DNA of 64,000 nucleotides from Chloroflexi bacterium RBG_13_51_36. GTDB lineage: Bacteria; Chloroflexota; Dehalococcoidia; GIF9; AB-539-J10. Both the position numbers and the translations under genes were made by a program. Below, one piece after another: positions 18,676 through 28,930 of the stretch. The notes under the pieces are model-generated. The model made no database searches and was not told the DNA's origin. It saw nothing but the letters and a program-made list of their open reading frames with translations. Position 1 is the first letter of the stretch, and each line of letters begins with the position of its first letter. The stretch lies in NCBI GenBank assembly GCA_001796515.1, contig MGMS01000010.1, positions 82,209 through 146,208 on the forward strand, written 5' to 3'.

Positions 18676-18712
18676 TGATATTGTTTAGGATTTGATGCTT
18701 GTGACTTGAAGC
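18676..18712. repeat. Solo fragment related to the MITE-like element at 14.6 kb
   Basis: CTTTGATATTGTTTAGGATTTGATGCTTGTGA resembles the right arm (TTTTGATATTGTT..GTTTAGGATTT). Confidence 0.4.
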
Positions 18713-18752
18713 GGAGCGCCTTTAGTGGGAAAAAGAGAGTTTGCCTCCGTTT

Positions 18753-21700
18753 TCACGCGAGCCTGAAGTTGCTTTCACCCACTATCTCGCTCAATTCTCC
18801 GGCTAATTCGGGGCAGTAATTCACTGTCATGTCGGGCATGTCTAGGTTAGTCACCTCACCATCGCCCACCACGCTTAGAGAGACTTTATCTTGGCCGGGA
18901 TAGCTCTTGAGGATATCCACAATTTTGTGGAGGCATGCGATGTCTTTGCCGGCGTCGCCCGACTGGTTGACATCTATCATGACATGGCGATGCGGAGGCT
19001 CGCTTAGCACTTCCTGTCTCACAGGTAAGAGCATGGCCTCTTGACAGTTTAATTGCACTTCCCCATCCCGAATCTTCACCACTCCTTTGATGCTGATGAT
19101 GTTGCCCTCCTGCCATATCCCCTGGGTGCTCTCGTAGAGCCTAGGCCAGGCGATAACCTCGATACTGGCATCTAGGTCTTCAATTGAGGCGACGACAAAT
19201 AGGCGATTATCTCGGGTGTGGGCCTGGCGCACCGAGATCACCATCCCTCTAACGGTCACCGTTTCATCAATCAGGTCCATATTGATTTCGCCGCAGGAGA
19301 CAACGCCCGGTGAGGATGGTTCTCTGGCGAGGAAGTCAAGGGGTTGCGAGAAATAAACTCCTAACAATTCTCTTTCCCACATGAGTTTTTGCTTGGTGGA
19401 TACATCTTCCTCGGCTCGCTGGTAGTCGACACGAGGGTTGGGGGAGCTTTGCCCCCATAAATCAAACATGCTGACTTGTCCCGATTCCTTGGCTCTTTGT
19501 TTCGTTTGAGATAGGGAGATAATCTTGTTCAGCGAGTCGAGCAGGGCCTTACGGCTGCCCAGGGAGTCGAAGACACCGACTTTGATCAGGCTTTCCAATA
19601 CCTTTTTGTTGATGTTGCGAAGGTCAGTTCGATAAGAGAAGTCCTCTATGGACTTGAAATCGCCTTCTGAGTCCCGGCCAGACAAGATGTTCTCAATCGG
19701 GGAGAAGCCGACATTCTTGATTGAAGCCAGTCCAAAGCGGATGGCCGCATCACTTCCATCGTCCTTCTCAATGATGAAGCTAGCATGACTCCTGTTGATG
19801 TCTGGTGGGAGTACCTTGATGCCCAGTCTACGGCATTCAGCAATCGCCGACCGGACCTTTTCCATGTTATCCGAGTAAGTATTGAGAAAGGCGGTCATAT
19901 ATTCGACGGGGTAATTTGCCTTTAAATAGGCGGTGCGGCAGGCAATGAGGCCATAGCTAACGCTGTGAGCTTTATTGAATGCATAGCCGGCGAAAGGCTC
20001 GATCAGGGAGAATACTTCCTTAGCTAACTCCTGCGATATGCCCTTTTTCTTCGCCCCGGCGATGAAATTGCGCTCCTCTTTCTTCATAACCGAAGGTATC
20101 TTCTTACCCATCGCCTTACGAAGGATATCGGCCTCGCCCAAGCTGTAGCCGGCCAAGGCTTGAGCTATGAATATCACCTGCTCCTGATAAACGATAACTC
20201 CGTAGGTTTCTCTTAGAATCTCCTCCAGAATGGGATGGGGGTAATGAATAGGGGCAATACCCTGCTTGGCCCTGATGAAAGTGGGAATTTGTTCCATAGG
20301 GCCGGGGCGATAGAGTGCCACCATAGCAGCTATATCGCTGAAGTTGGTGGGCTTGAGTTCCTTTATATAGCGGCGCATTCCGGCGCTTTCCAGCTGGAAA
20401 ATGCCCTTGGTTTCCCCCGAGGCCAGCAGCTCAAAAGTCCCGGCATCGTCGAGAGGGATATGCTGCAAATCTAAGGAGATTCCACGATTCTGGGCAATAA
20501 TTTCCTTGACTTTAGTCAAGATAGTCAGATTGGACAGTCCTAGGAAATCCATTTTCAGCAGTCCCAGGCGGGCGATGTCGCCCATATGGAACTGGGTCAT
20601 GACAGTGCGCTGGTCACCTTTTCCCAGCAGTTGCAGTGGCACATACTCGATTAAGGGCTCATGCGCTATCACTACACCGGCCGCATGAGTGCTGACGTGC
20701 CTGACCATTCCCTCCAATTTCCTGGCCGAGTCAATCAGGTTACGTATGGCTGCATCCTGGTGGTAAATGTCATAAAGCTCGCGGCTCCGTTCCAGCGCTC
20801 TTTCCAGGGTTATGGTCAGTTCCAGCGGGATAAGTCGAGCCACCATGTCGACCTGGGCATAAGGCATGCCTAAGGCTCGCCCGGTGTCTCTTATCGCGGC
20901 TCGGGCTCCCATGGTGCCAAAGGTAACGATTTGAGCTACGTGGTCGGAACCATATTTCTGGTTAACGTAGGACAGGACTTCGTCGCGGCGGTCGTCCTGG
21001 AAATCCAGATCAATATCAGGGAGCTCGCGGCGCTCGACGTTGAGAAATCGTTCGAAAACCAGTCCATATGCCAGCGGGTCGACATCAGTGACGCCGAGGC
21101 AATAAAGAGCCAGGCTGGCAGCAGCACTTCCCCGGACGCCAAAGTAGATATCCCGTTCTCGGGCAAAGGAGATTATGTCCCAAACAACGAGGAAGTAATG
21201 GGCAAATTGCGTCTTCTGGATGACATCAAGCTCATAGCTAAGCCGTTCCTTGACCTCTGAGCCTGGCTCAGGGTATCGTTTTCCCAGGCCCTGCCAGCAG
21301 AGCTCCGCCAGGAAATCATCGGCTGTCTGGCCCTGAGGCACCTCCATGTGCGGCAGATGTAGCTTGGTGAAATCCAGTTCCAGTTGACACATATCCGCAA
21401 TGGCTTGAGTATTCTCCACGGCCTGAGGTAAGTCAGCAAACAGTTGTTGTGCCTCTTCGGGGCTTCTAAGATAGAAAAAGTCGCCAGCCAGCTTCAGCCT
21501 TTTTTCATCGTACACAGAGGTATTGGTCCCTATGCACAAAAGAAGTTCATGGGCCGGAGCGTCTTGTTTATCAACGTAATGCACGTCAAAGGTGGCCACC
21601 GGTGGTATATTGAGTTTGGTGGACAGCAAGACGAGCTCCTGATTGATTTGCTCCAGTTCAGGAATAGGATGCCTTTGAATCTCCAGGTAGTAATCGCCGA

Positions 21701-22196
21701 AAACCTCCTTGTACCAGGAAGCTGTTCTGTCAAGCTCGTCTTTTCGCCCTTCGAGTATGAGCCGAGCCAGTTCCCCATGGGCACACCCGGAAAGGGCAAT
21801 AAGCCCGTCATGATGAAGTTTGAGGAGCTCTTTGTCGACCCTGGGCTTATAGTAGAATCCCTCGAGGTGACTTTTGGTAACCAGTTGGAGCAAATTGCGA
21901 TAGCCGTTTTCGTTCTTAGCTAGCAGAGTAAGATGATAGTGGGTTTTGTGGGCTGCCTCTCGGCTACGGCGATCGGTCGCGGCGACATAGACCTCGCAGC
22001 CAATGATTGGCTTTATCCCTGCTTCCTTGGCCGCCACATAGAAATCGATGACGCCATACATGGCGCCGTGGTCGGTGATAGCCAGACTATCCATGCCCAT
22101 CTCCTTGGTCCGGGAAATAAGCTGAGGAATGCGACACATACCATCGAGTAAGCTATATTCAGAGTGTACGTGAAGGTGGGCAAACTTCTGCGGCAT
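18753..22196 (-). CDS. dnaE: DNA polymerase III alpha subunit
   Basis: PHP domain FAHLHVHSEYSLLDGMCRI; PolC/DnaE palm LPDIDLDFQDDRRDEV; GRALGMPYAQVD; 1147 aa. Confidence 0.97.
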   Translation of the reverse strand: MPQKFAHLHVHSEYSLLDGMCRIPQLISRTKEMGMDSLAITDHGAMYGVIDFYVAAKEAGIKPIIGCEVYVAATDRRSREAAHKTHYHLTLLAKNENGYRNLLQLVTKSHLEGFYYKPRVDKELLKLHHDGLIALSGCAHGELARLILEGRKDELDRTASWYKEVFGDYYLEIQRHPIPELEQINQELVLLSTKLNIPPVATFDVHYVDKQDAPAHELLLCIGTNTSVYDEKRLKLAGDFFYLRSPEEAQQLFADLPQAVENTQAIADMCQLELDFTKLHLPHMEVPQGQTADDFLAELCWQGLGKRYPEPGSEVKERLSYELDVIQKTQFAHYFLVVWDIISFARERDIYFGVRGSAAASLALYCLGVTDVDPLAYGLVFERFLNVERRELPDIDLDFQDDRRDEVLSYVNQKYGSDHVAQIVTFGTMGARAAIRDTGRALGMPYAQVDMVARLIPLELTITLERALERSRELYDIYHQDAAIRNLIDSARKLEGMVRHVSTHAAGVVIAHEPLIEYVPLQLLGKGDQRTVMTQFHMGDIARLGLLKMDFLGLSNLTILTKVKEIIAQNRGISLDLQHIPLDDAGTFELLASGETKGIFQLESAGMRRYIKELKPTNFSDIAAMVALYRPGPMEQIPTFIRAKQGIAPIHYPHPILEEILRETYGVIVYQEQVIFIAQALAGYSLGEADILRKAMGKKIPSVMKKEERNFIAGAKKKGISQELAKEVFSLIEPFAGYAFNKAHSVSYGLIACRTAYLKANYPVEYMTAFLNTYSDNMEKVRSAIAECRRLGIKVLPPDINRSHASFIIEKDDGSDAAIRFGLASIKNVGFSPIENILSGRDSEGDFKSIEDFSYRTDLRNINKKVLESLIKVGVFDSLGSRKALLDSLNKIISLSQTKQRAKESGQVSMFDLWGQSSPNPRVDYQRAEEDVSTKQKLMWERELLGVYFSQPLDFLAREPSSPGVVSCGEINMDLIDETVTVRGMVISVRQAHTRDNRLFVVASIEDLDASIEVIAWPRLYESTQGIWQEGNIISIKGVVKIRDGEVQLNCQEAMLLPVRQEVLSEPPHRHVMIDVNQSGDAGKDIACLHKIVDILKSYPGQDKVSLSVVGDGEVTNLDMPDMTVNYCPELAGELSEIVGESNFRLA

Positions 22197-22449
22197 TGGT
22201 TAGATTATAGCACTTGCCGCGGGGGCCCCAAATGAGGAATTTTCGACTATATATCAAAAAGTCTCTTGACGGTTATAGCGAGTGTCGCTAGCTACCGAGT
22301 TTGAACTGACTGCCATGTTCGAAACTTGGGGCCCGTGTTAATAATGTGCAGAAATAGACTGACGCCGAAGGTCAGAGTGGCGGCTTCTGGTTTTGTGGTA
22401 AACTTGGGAGAAACGGAATACGGTTTCCAAACAAAGTGAGGAGCGGGCG

Positions 22450-24411
22450 ATGATTGCAACTCGATTAAAGAAGGTTTTTGAGCCAACGAGCATAGGCCGG
22501 ATGCAACTGAAGAACCGCATAGTCATGCCGCCGATGGGAACTAACTATGCCGAAGCGGGCGGCGCTGTTAGCCAGAGAATGCTCGATTACTATGAGGCAA
22601 GAGCTAAGGGTGGGGTAGGATTGATTATTGTAGAAGGAAGTGCTCCCAGCGTGCGATGCAACATATCTTTCCAAGGACGTCCATCCTACCAGGCATCCTT
22701 GGGAGATGATAAGTTTATCCCCGGATGGAGAAGACTCACGGATGCCGCTCATAAATACGGTGCCAAGATAGCTATCCAGATAATGCACGCCACCCTGGAG
22801 AACTGGGATGGAAAGGCAGTGCAAGTGGGGCCATCGCCTGTAATAGTGCCCGCCAGAGTTATGGGTATCCTGGGAGGCCCTCCTCACGAACTAACCGTGG
22901 CAGAGATTGCGGAAAGGGTGGAGTGGTTTGTCTCAGCTGCCAGACGTGCCAGGGAGGCTGGCTTTGACGGCGTCGAGATCCACGGTGCTCATCAGTACAT
23001 TGTGGCCGCTTTTCTCTCCTCGGCTACCAACCAGCGAAAGGACAACTACGGTGGCTCGGTCGAGAATAAGGCCAGATTCTTGACGGAGATACTTCAGGCT
23101 ACTATAAAAGAAGTGGGCCCCGATTTTCCTGTCTGGGTCAGGTTCAATGCCAGGGAATGGGGAGTGGAGAACGGCGTCACCATTGAGGAGACCAGACAGT
23201 TGATACCGCTGGTGGTAAAGGTGGGTGCTCAGGCACTTCACGTGTCCGGTTATGGCGTGGGGTCCTACATAACCACGGCTCCAATTCCGGATACACCGGG
23301 CCTTCTGGTGCCTCTGGCTGAGGAGGTCAAGAAGCTGGCCGATGTGCCGGTAATTGCGGTGGGCAGACTGGATCTTGAGCTTGGCGAGAAGATTCTCGAA
23401 GAAGGCAAAGCTGACCTTATAGCCATAGGCCGGCGTCTTCTGGCCGACCCGGACTTGCCCAACAAAGTGGCCGAAGGAAGGCTTGCCGAAGTCATCTCAT
23501 GCATCGACTGCATGGAGTGTATCGAGCGGCTGGCTTTTGACGAACGAGGCGAGGGCCTCACCTGCGTCGTCAACCCCGCCGCAGGCAAGGAGAAGGCATT
23601 TCAAGTCAAGCCCGCGGGCAAGGCCAGGAAGGTAGTCGTGGTCGGTGGGGGACCGGCCGGCATGCAAGCTGCTATGGTGGCGGCACGGAGAGGCCACAAG
23701 GTTACCCTGTTTGAGAAAAATGCGAAGCTGGGTGGGCAACTGAACATAGCTGCGTTACCTCCGTTCAAGGGTGATATCTTCCCCTGGATAGACTATCTGG
23801 TCAGCCAGGTTAAGAGGGCTGGGGTGAAGGTCAAGCTCAATACGGACGCCACCGCTGCAATGATTGTTGCAGAGAGACCGGATGCTGTTGTGATAGCTTC
23901 AGGAGGGATTCCAGCCATGCCCGACATCTCCGGCATTGACAAGCCGAACGTGGTTACTGCTCAGGATGTGCTCTCGGGCAAAGCCAAGGCCGGACAAAAT
24001 GTGGTCATCATTGGTGGTGGCATGGTCGGCTGCGAGACAGGGCACTATCTGGCGGAGAAAGGCAAGACGGTGACTATCATAGAGATATTGAAGCGGATGG
24101 CTAACGACATGTTTCCCATGACAAGGCGCCGGCTCATGGACGGGCTGAGGAGCAAAAAGGTGACCCTGCTGACCAGCGCGACCTGTGAGGAGATAAAGGA
24201 AGGCGCTGTTCAGGTGTGTACTGCGGATGGCAAGAGGGAGACCATTCCAACCGACACGATTGTTATAGCCGTCGGCTATAAGGCAAATGATCGCCTATAC
24301 AAAGCTCTGGAAGGTAAGGTCCCTGAGATGCACTGCATAGGCAATTCTGCCAAGCCTCGGAAAATACTGGAAGCTAACAGCGAGGGATACCAGACCGGGC
24401 TGGCTTTGTGA
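22450..24411 (+). CDS. NADH:flavin oxidoreductase / 2-enoate reductase family (OYE barrel, Fe-S, FAD/NAD domains)
   Basis: FMN barrel motifs, Cys cluster CIDCMECIERLAFDERGEGLTCVVNP, FAD motif KVVVVGGGPAGMQAA, NAD motif VVIIGGGMVGCE. Confidence 0.9.
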   Translation: MIATRLKKVFEPTSIGRMQLKNRIVMPPMGTNYAEAGGAVSQRMLDYYEARAKGGVGLIIVEGSAPSVRCNISFQGRPSYQASLGDDKFIPGWRRLTDAAHKYGAKIAIQIMHATLENWDGKAVQVGPSPVIVPARVMGILGGPPHELTVAEIAERVEWFVSAARRAREAGFDGVEIHGAHQYIVAAFLSSATNQRKDNYGGSVENKARFLTEILQATIKEVGPDFPVWVRFNAREWGVENGVTIEETRQLIPLVVKVGAQALHVSGYGVGSYITTAPIPDTPGLLVPLAEEVKKLADVPVIAVGRLDLELGEKILEEGKADLIAIGRRLLADPDLPNKVAEGRLAEVISCIDCMECIERLAFDERGEGLTCVVNPAAGKEKAFQVKPAGKARKVVVVGGGPAGMQAAMVAARRGHKVTLFEKNAKLGGQLNIAALPPFKGDIFPWIDYLVSQVKRAGVKVKLNTDATAAMIVAERPDAVVIASGGIPAMPDISGIDKPNVVTAQDVLSGKAKAGQNVVIIGGGMVGCETGHYLAEKGKTVTIIEILKRMANDMFPMTRRRLMDGLRSKKVTLLTSATCEEIKEGAVQVCTADGKRETIPTDTIVIAVGYKANDRLYKALEGKVPEMHCIGNSAKPRKILEANSEGYQTGLAL

Positions 24412-24521
24412 AGGTTTCAGGTAGGTCGGCTATCCGGACAATTGGATGGGCAGGAACAGAATCAGAGTATGTCTGAGGACAGGATTGTACGCTTGCTTGG
24501 CCTGCAAAACATGGTAATCTC

Positions 24522-24551
24522 TTGACGTAGGATACTGTAGGCCAATAGTAT
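24522..24551 (+). promoter_or_regulatory. Sigma70-like promoter for the FAH-family gene
   Basis: TTGACG(24522-24527), 18 bp, TAGTAT(24546-24551); ATG at 24581 after a purine-rich RBS. Confidence 0.45.
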
Positions 24552-24580
24552 GCGGGGGCTACAGGAGGAAGGAGAAGGGA

Positions 24581-25585
24581 ATGAAGCTGGTGACCTTCGG
24601 AGTTGCCACACCAGTTGGCCAGATACAGCGCATCGGAGCCATACACCAGAACAAGATCATCGATCTCAATATGGGCTATACGCGTTACCTGGCTGATAGG
24701 CACGGCAGTGACCAGGCCTGCGAATTAGCCGCAGCAATGCTGCCGCCTCAGATGATTGCCTTCTTCCGGATGGGAGAAGAGGGGAAAGACAGGGCTGAGT
24801 TGACCATTGACTTTGTGGCGAAATACAAGGTAAAAGGCGGCCTGCTTGGTCCCCGGGGCGAGAAGATAGTGTATGAGATGAATGAGGTCAAGCTGAAGGC
24901 ACCGGTGCCGCGCCCAAATTCCCTTCGGGACTATATTACCTTCGAGGGCCACGCCAGCTTTTCCGGAAAGAAGCAACTCGACAAAGGCTGGTATGAGATA
25001 CCTGTATGCTATAAGGGTAGTCCCGACACAGTCATTGGCCCCGAGGACGTCATTCCCTGGCCTGCCTTCACTGATATGCTGGACTATGAGCTGGAATATG
25101 GCATTTATGTTGGCAAAAAGGGCAAAAACATCCCGAGGGAACGGGCAAAGGAGTACATCGCAGGCTATACCATATTCAACGATATCAGTGCCCGCGATAT
25201 CCAGCTCAGAGAGATGCTGGCGGGAGGAGTCGGTCCGGCCAAGGGCAAGGACACCTGTAGTGTCATGGGGCCTTGCCTGCTGGCATCCGATGAGGTAGAC
25301 CCTATGAACCTGCGGATGACAGCCCGCGTAAATGGTGAAGTGTGGTCGGACAATAACAGCGGCACGGCTTACTGGACCTGGCCCCAGATTATTGAATTTG
25401 CTTCTATGGAGGAAACGCTATATCCCGGTGATTTTCTGGGCTCGGGGACGGTGGAAGGCGGCTGTGGCATGGAACTCAACCGGTGGATTCAGCCAGGCGA
25501 TACCATTGAACTGGAGGTGGAAGGTATCGGCATCCTCAGGAACCGCGTTGGAGATAAGCCGCCCAAACGCACGTTCGTTCGTTAG
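24581..25585 (+). CDS. Fumarylacetoacetate hydrolase family protein
   Basis: RDYITFEGHASF, DYELEYGIYVGKKGKNI, GYTIFNDISARDIQ, GPCLLASDEV. Confidence 0.85.
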   Translation: MKLVTFGVATPVGQIQRIGAIHQNKIIDLNMGYTRYLADRHGSDQACELAAAMLPPQMIAFFRMGEEGKDRAELTIDFVAKYKVKGGLLGPRGEKIVYEMNEVKLKAPVPRPNSLRDYITFEGHASFSGKKQLDKGWYEIPVCYKGSPDTVIGPEDVIPWPAFTDMLDYELEYGIYVGKKGKNIPRERAKEYIAGYTIFNDISARDIQLREMLAGGVGPAKGKDTCSVMGPCLLASDEVDPMNLRMTARVNGEVWSDNNSGTAYWTWPQIIEFASMEETLYPGDFLGSGTVEGGCGMELNRWIQPGDTIELEVEGIGILRNRVGDKPPKRTFVR

Positions 25586-25676
25586 TATTTCTGTTCCCGA
25601 TTTCATCCTGATTTTTCATACCGTTAGATATAGCCGATGCCTGAAGTCTAAGAGGAGTTAGAAGGGGGGCAGTACT

Positions 25677-26606
25677 ATGAACAAAGGACATGCGATTCCG
25701 ACACGGGAAGCGGGGGTCAAGCAGTTGGCTCCCGGCGTTTATGCTTACATTCAGGCCAAGGCTACTTGGTACTGGAGCAACGCCGGATTCATTGTGGGCA
25801 ACGATTATGTGGTTGTCGTGGACTCGCTGGCTACGGTTGACCTGACACAGAGGTTCAGGGATGAAATCAGAAAGATCACAGACAAGTCAATCCGCTATCT
25901 AATCAACACCCATCACCATGGAGACCATACCTATGGAAACCATGTGTTTGCGGGGGCTACCATAATCTCACATGACCGCTGCCGCCGTGAGTTAATGGGG
26001 ACAGCCATAATGGACCCTGGCTTGCTGAATACCATCTTCCCTGAATTCGATTTCCGGGGAATCGCGGCTACGCCAGCTCATATCACATTTGACAAACATC
26101 TCACACTGCAAATGGACGGGCGGGAAATCCGACTGCTACACTTCGGGCCTGGCCACACCGTCGACGACATAATTGTGTATTTGCCGGAAGAAGGTATTAT
26201 CTTTGCCGGCGACTTCATTTTCTTATATTCCACCCCGCTAGGCATGGAAGGGTCCTTTGCTGGCTGGCTGAAGAACCTGGATGCAATGGCCAAGCTTGAT
26301 GCTCGAGTCTATATCCCCGGCCACGGGCCTGTGTGTGGAATAGAAGGGCTGAACCTGTGTCGCGATTATCTTGTCTTTGTGCAAAGCGAGGCCAGGAAAC
26401 GGTTCGACAAAGGCCTGACCGTTGATGAAGCTGCCAAAGACATTGCCCTTGGGCAATTCAAGCAGTGGCCTAACCATGAGCGCATTCTGATCAACATGGA
26501 ACGCCTGTGGCGCGAGTTCCGCGGCGAAGACCCCAGCACCTCCAAGTTGAACATTGCCGAAGTCTTCTTGCGCATGGACGCCATGACCAAGGCGGGAGAG
26601 TTGTAG
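25677..26606 (+). CDS. MBL-fold metallo-hydrolase
   Basis: YLINTHHHGDHTYGNHVF, HFGPGHTVDDIIVYLPEEGIIFAGDFIF, YIPGHGPV. Confidence 0.9.
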   Translation: MNKGHAIPTREAGVKQLAPGVYAYIQAKATWYWSNAGFIVGNDYVVVVDSLATVDLTQRFRDEIRKITDKSIRYLINTHHHGDHTYGNHVFAGATIISHDRCRRELMGTAIMDPGLLNTIFPEFDFRGIAATPAHITFDKHLTLQMDGREIRLLHFGPGHTVDDIIVYLPEEGIIFAGDFIFLYSTPLGMEGSFAGWLKNLDAMAKLDARVYIPGHGPVCGIEGLNLCRDYLVFVQSEARKRFDKGLTVDEAAKDIALGQFKQWPNHERILINMERLWREFRGEDPSTSKLNIAEVFLRMDAMTKAGEL

Positions 26607-26716
26607 TACAGAATTGGGATTAGTTGTGGATTAGATGGACTATCTTGCCTCCCTGGAGCATATAGGAGGGGAACTTGCTGAGATGTTTTGCTCGTATCGC
26701 TGACCAACACACGTTA

Positions 26717-26778
26717 TTGACAAAAGGCATGCCCGATGATATAGTTGGCACAATCGCAGATTGAATGTTCGTTCAATC
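26717..26778 (+). promoter_or_regulatory. Sigma70 promoter with adjacent palindromic operator for the thiolase operon
   Basis: TTGACA(26717-26722), 17 bp, TATAGT(26740-26745), then GATTGAA(26759-26765)-6-TTCAATC(26772-26778) just after the expected start site. Confidence 0.65.
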
Positions 26779-26966
26779 GCCCGGGTGAGAATTGTCTGAA
26801 GAGTTCACCGCACACACTTTCGGTAACGACCAGGCTTTGGTCAAAGAGCGCAGAGATCATATCGTCACTCCACGTATGTAAGAGAACAAATCCATACTAT
26901 GTTGCGGGCAACTAGGGCGGGCAATAACACTGGTGTCGCTGACACACAGGGAAAGGAGCTATCAAA

Positions 26967-28337
26967 GTGATTACTCTAAAGGAAGGAAACTGGCGCATTC
27001 CCAAATGGAACAGAAAAGTATTCGCCGTTGCCGGGGGGTTGACAAATTACAGGAAGTTCTGCCCGGAAATGAAGATCGAAGAGCAGGCGATGGTGGCATT
27101 CCGGCAGATGTTGGAGAACAACGACCTAAGGTTTTCTCCGGTGGAAATCAAGGGATTAGTCAACTTTCTTGCCTGTGGTAGTTTTGCCGACCACTTTCAG
27201 GACCAGCTCCTGTGCGAAGCCAAGGTCACTGATTACCTCGGTCTTGACCCGATGTATGACATAGGTATCAAGACTGGCGGCGCCACAGGTGGCTCCACTG
27301 TCCTGACGGCTGCCATGGCGATCGCCAGTGGATATGCTGATGTGGCGTTAGCAATTGGCTGGGAGCGCATGTCCGAAGTGGATACGCGGACCGGCAACTA
27401 CTACATCGCTACTGCCGCCTGCAAAGACTTTGAGACGCGGCTCTCCCGCATTTATTCTGCCTACTATGCTCCTATGGCCGTCCGTTTCGCCTGGGCCTAC
27501 AATCTCTCCGAAGAAACCAGGGCCAAGGTGGCAGTGAAGAACCACCTATATGCGTATTACTCACCGTATTCTCAACAGCCGGGCAAATACACAATCCAGG
27601 ATGTGCTTAATAGCCCTATGTCGACCTACCCGTTGCGTTTCCTGGAATGCTGTGCCATGACAGATGGCGCTGCCTGCATGCTACTTTGCGATGAAAAGAC
27701 TGCCTATAAGTTGACCGATAAACCTTGCGAGCTTTTCATAGCCGGCGGTAGCCATACCTTGAGAGTAGCGGATCGTAGAGACATGGAAATCCCGTTACTG
27801 CCGCACGAGACTCCCGAAATGTATAGGGGCTTGCGCAAAAAAGAAGGGCAACGTTGGCCAGGATTTGAGAGCTTCGCTGCGGCCCGATTTGCCGCTTATT
27901 TCGCCTACAGAATGGCTGGCATCACGAACCCGCTTAAAGAGCTTGACCTGGTGGAGCTGCACGATGCATTTACCATAAGTGACATTCAGACTTACGGGGA
28001 CATCGGACTCCGCCCGTATGGGCAGGAGCCTGACTACATTGAATCTGGTGATGCATATTTCGGTGGTAAATGTCCAGCCAATCTGTCCGGAGGGTTGATT
28101 GGCACCATGCATGCTGTGGGGGCAACCGGCATCTTCTCAGGGGTTGAATGTCTCTGGCAACTACAGGGCAAATATGATAAGTTCCATGGCGACCGCAGGA
28201 TTTGGGATTCTTTTGGCAAGAAGAAGCCGGAAGATTGGAAGAGTCTGCAAGTCCCTAATGCTAAGCAGGCACTCTGGATATCTCACGCTGGTGTCGGGTC
28301 ACATGTGACGGCAGGCATTCTCAGGAAGGCTTTCTGA
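26967..28337 (+). CDS. Thiolase-fold (SCP2/Ltp-like) protein lacking the nucleophilic Cys
   Basis: IKTGGATGGSTVLTAAMAIASGYADVALAIGWERMSE, VELHDAFTISDIQTYGD, SGGLIGTMHAVGATG match the family, but Gly replaces the nucleophile Cys. GTG start. Confidence 0.85.
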   Translation: MITLKEGNWRIPKWNRKVFAVAGGLTNYRKFCPEMKIEEQAMVAFRQMLENNDLRFSPVEIKGLVNFLACGSFADHFQDQLLCEAKVTDYLGLDPMYDIGIKTGGATGGSTVLTAAMAIASGYADVALAIGWERMSEVDTRTGNYYIATAACKDFETRLSRIYSAYYAPMAVRFAWAYNLSEETRAKVAVKNHLYAYYSPYSQQPGKYTIQDVLNSPMSTYPLRFLECCAMTDGAACMLLCDEKTAYKLTDKPCELFIAGGSHTLRVADRRDMEIPLLPHETPEMYRGLRKKEGQRWPGFESFAAARFAAYFAYRMAGITNPLKELDLVELHDAFTISDIQTYGDIGLRPYGQEPDYIESGDAYFGGKCPANLSGGLIGTMHAVGATGIFSGVECLWQLQGKYDKFHGDRRIWDSFGKKKPEDWKSLQVPNAKQALWISHAGVGSHVTAGILRKAF

Positions 28338-28349
28338 AGGAGGAAAACT

Positions 28350-28871
28350 GTGGCATCGAAGAGAAAAACAACGAAATATACTGGCAAACCGGCAAAGGTT
28401 CTTCAATCAGAACCGGCTATAGTTATAGAGTGGCCGAGGAGTCTGGCGCACAGACACACCTATGGAAAACTCTCTCCGTTCTTCAAAGGCCTGACAGAGG
28501 GTAAATTGCTGGCCACCAAATGCGTCAATCGCGAATGCGGAGAGCACAGGTTGTGGCTGCCGCCGCGGGCCGACTGCCCGGACTGCAACCAGCCCATGGT
28601 CTGGGAAGAACTGCCGCAGCCAATCATTGGGACGGTGCACACCTATGCGCGTGTGGAATACGCTGGCGCTGGCATAGAGCTCACCACCCCCTATTTCCAG
28701 ATTGACGTCGAGTTGCCCGGAGTATGCACTATATTCAAGGGCTATCTGCAGCATGGCACCCCCGAAATTGGCATGAAAGTAAAGGCTTGCTTCCGCACGG
28801 AAGACCCGAGCAACACGATTCTGGATATGTACTGGATTCCGGTACCTAGTGACGCGGATGTGCGGTCTTGA
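28350..28871 (+). CDS. Zn-ribbon OB-fold protein (DUF35 family)
   Basis: Zn ribbon KCVNRECGEHRLWLPPRADCPDC followed by OB-fold-like GTVHTYARVEY..GMKVKACFRTED. Confidence 0.8.
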   Translation: MASKRKTTKYTGKPAKVLQSEPAIVIEWPRSLAHRHTYGKLSPFFKGLTEGKLLATKCVNRECGEHRLWLPPRADCPDCNQPMVWEELPQPIIGTVHTYARVEYAGAGIELTTPYFQIDVELPGVCTIFKGYLQHGTPEIGMKVKACFRTEDPSNTILDMYWIPVPSDADVRS

Positions 28872-28930
28872 ACAGGTAATCGGTAGGGAGCAAATCAGCA
28901 CAAGTGCTAACAAGAAGGGAGGGAGACGGC

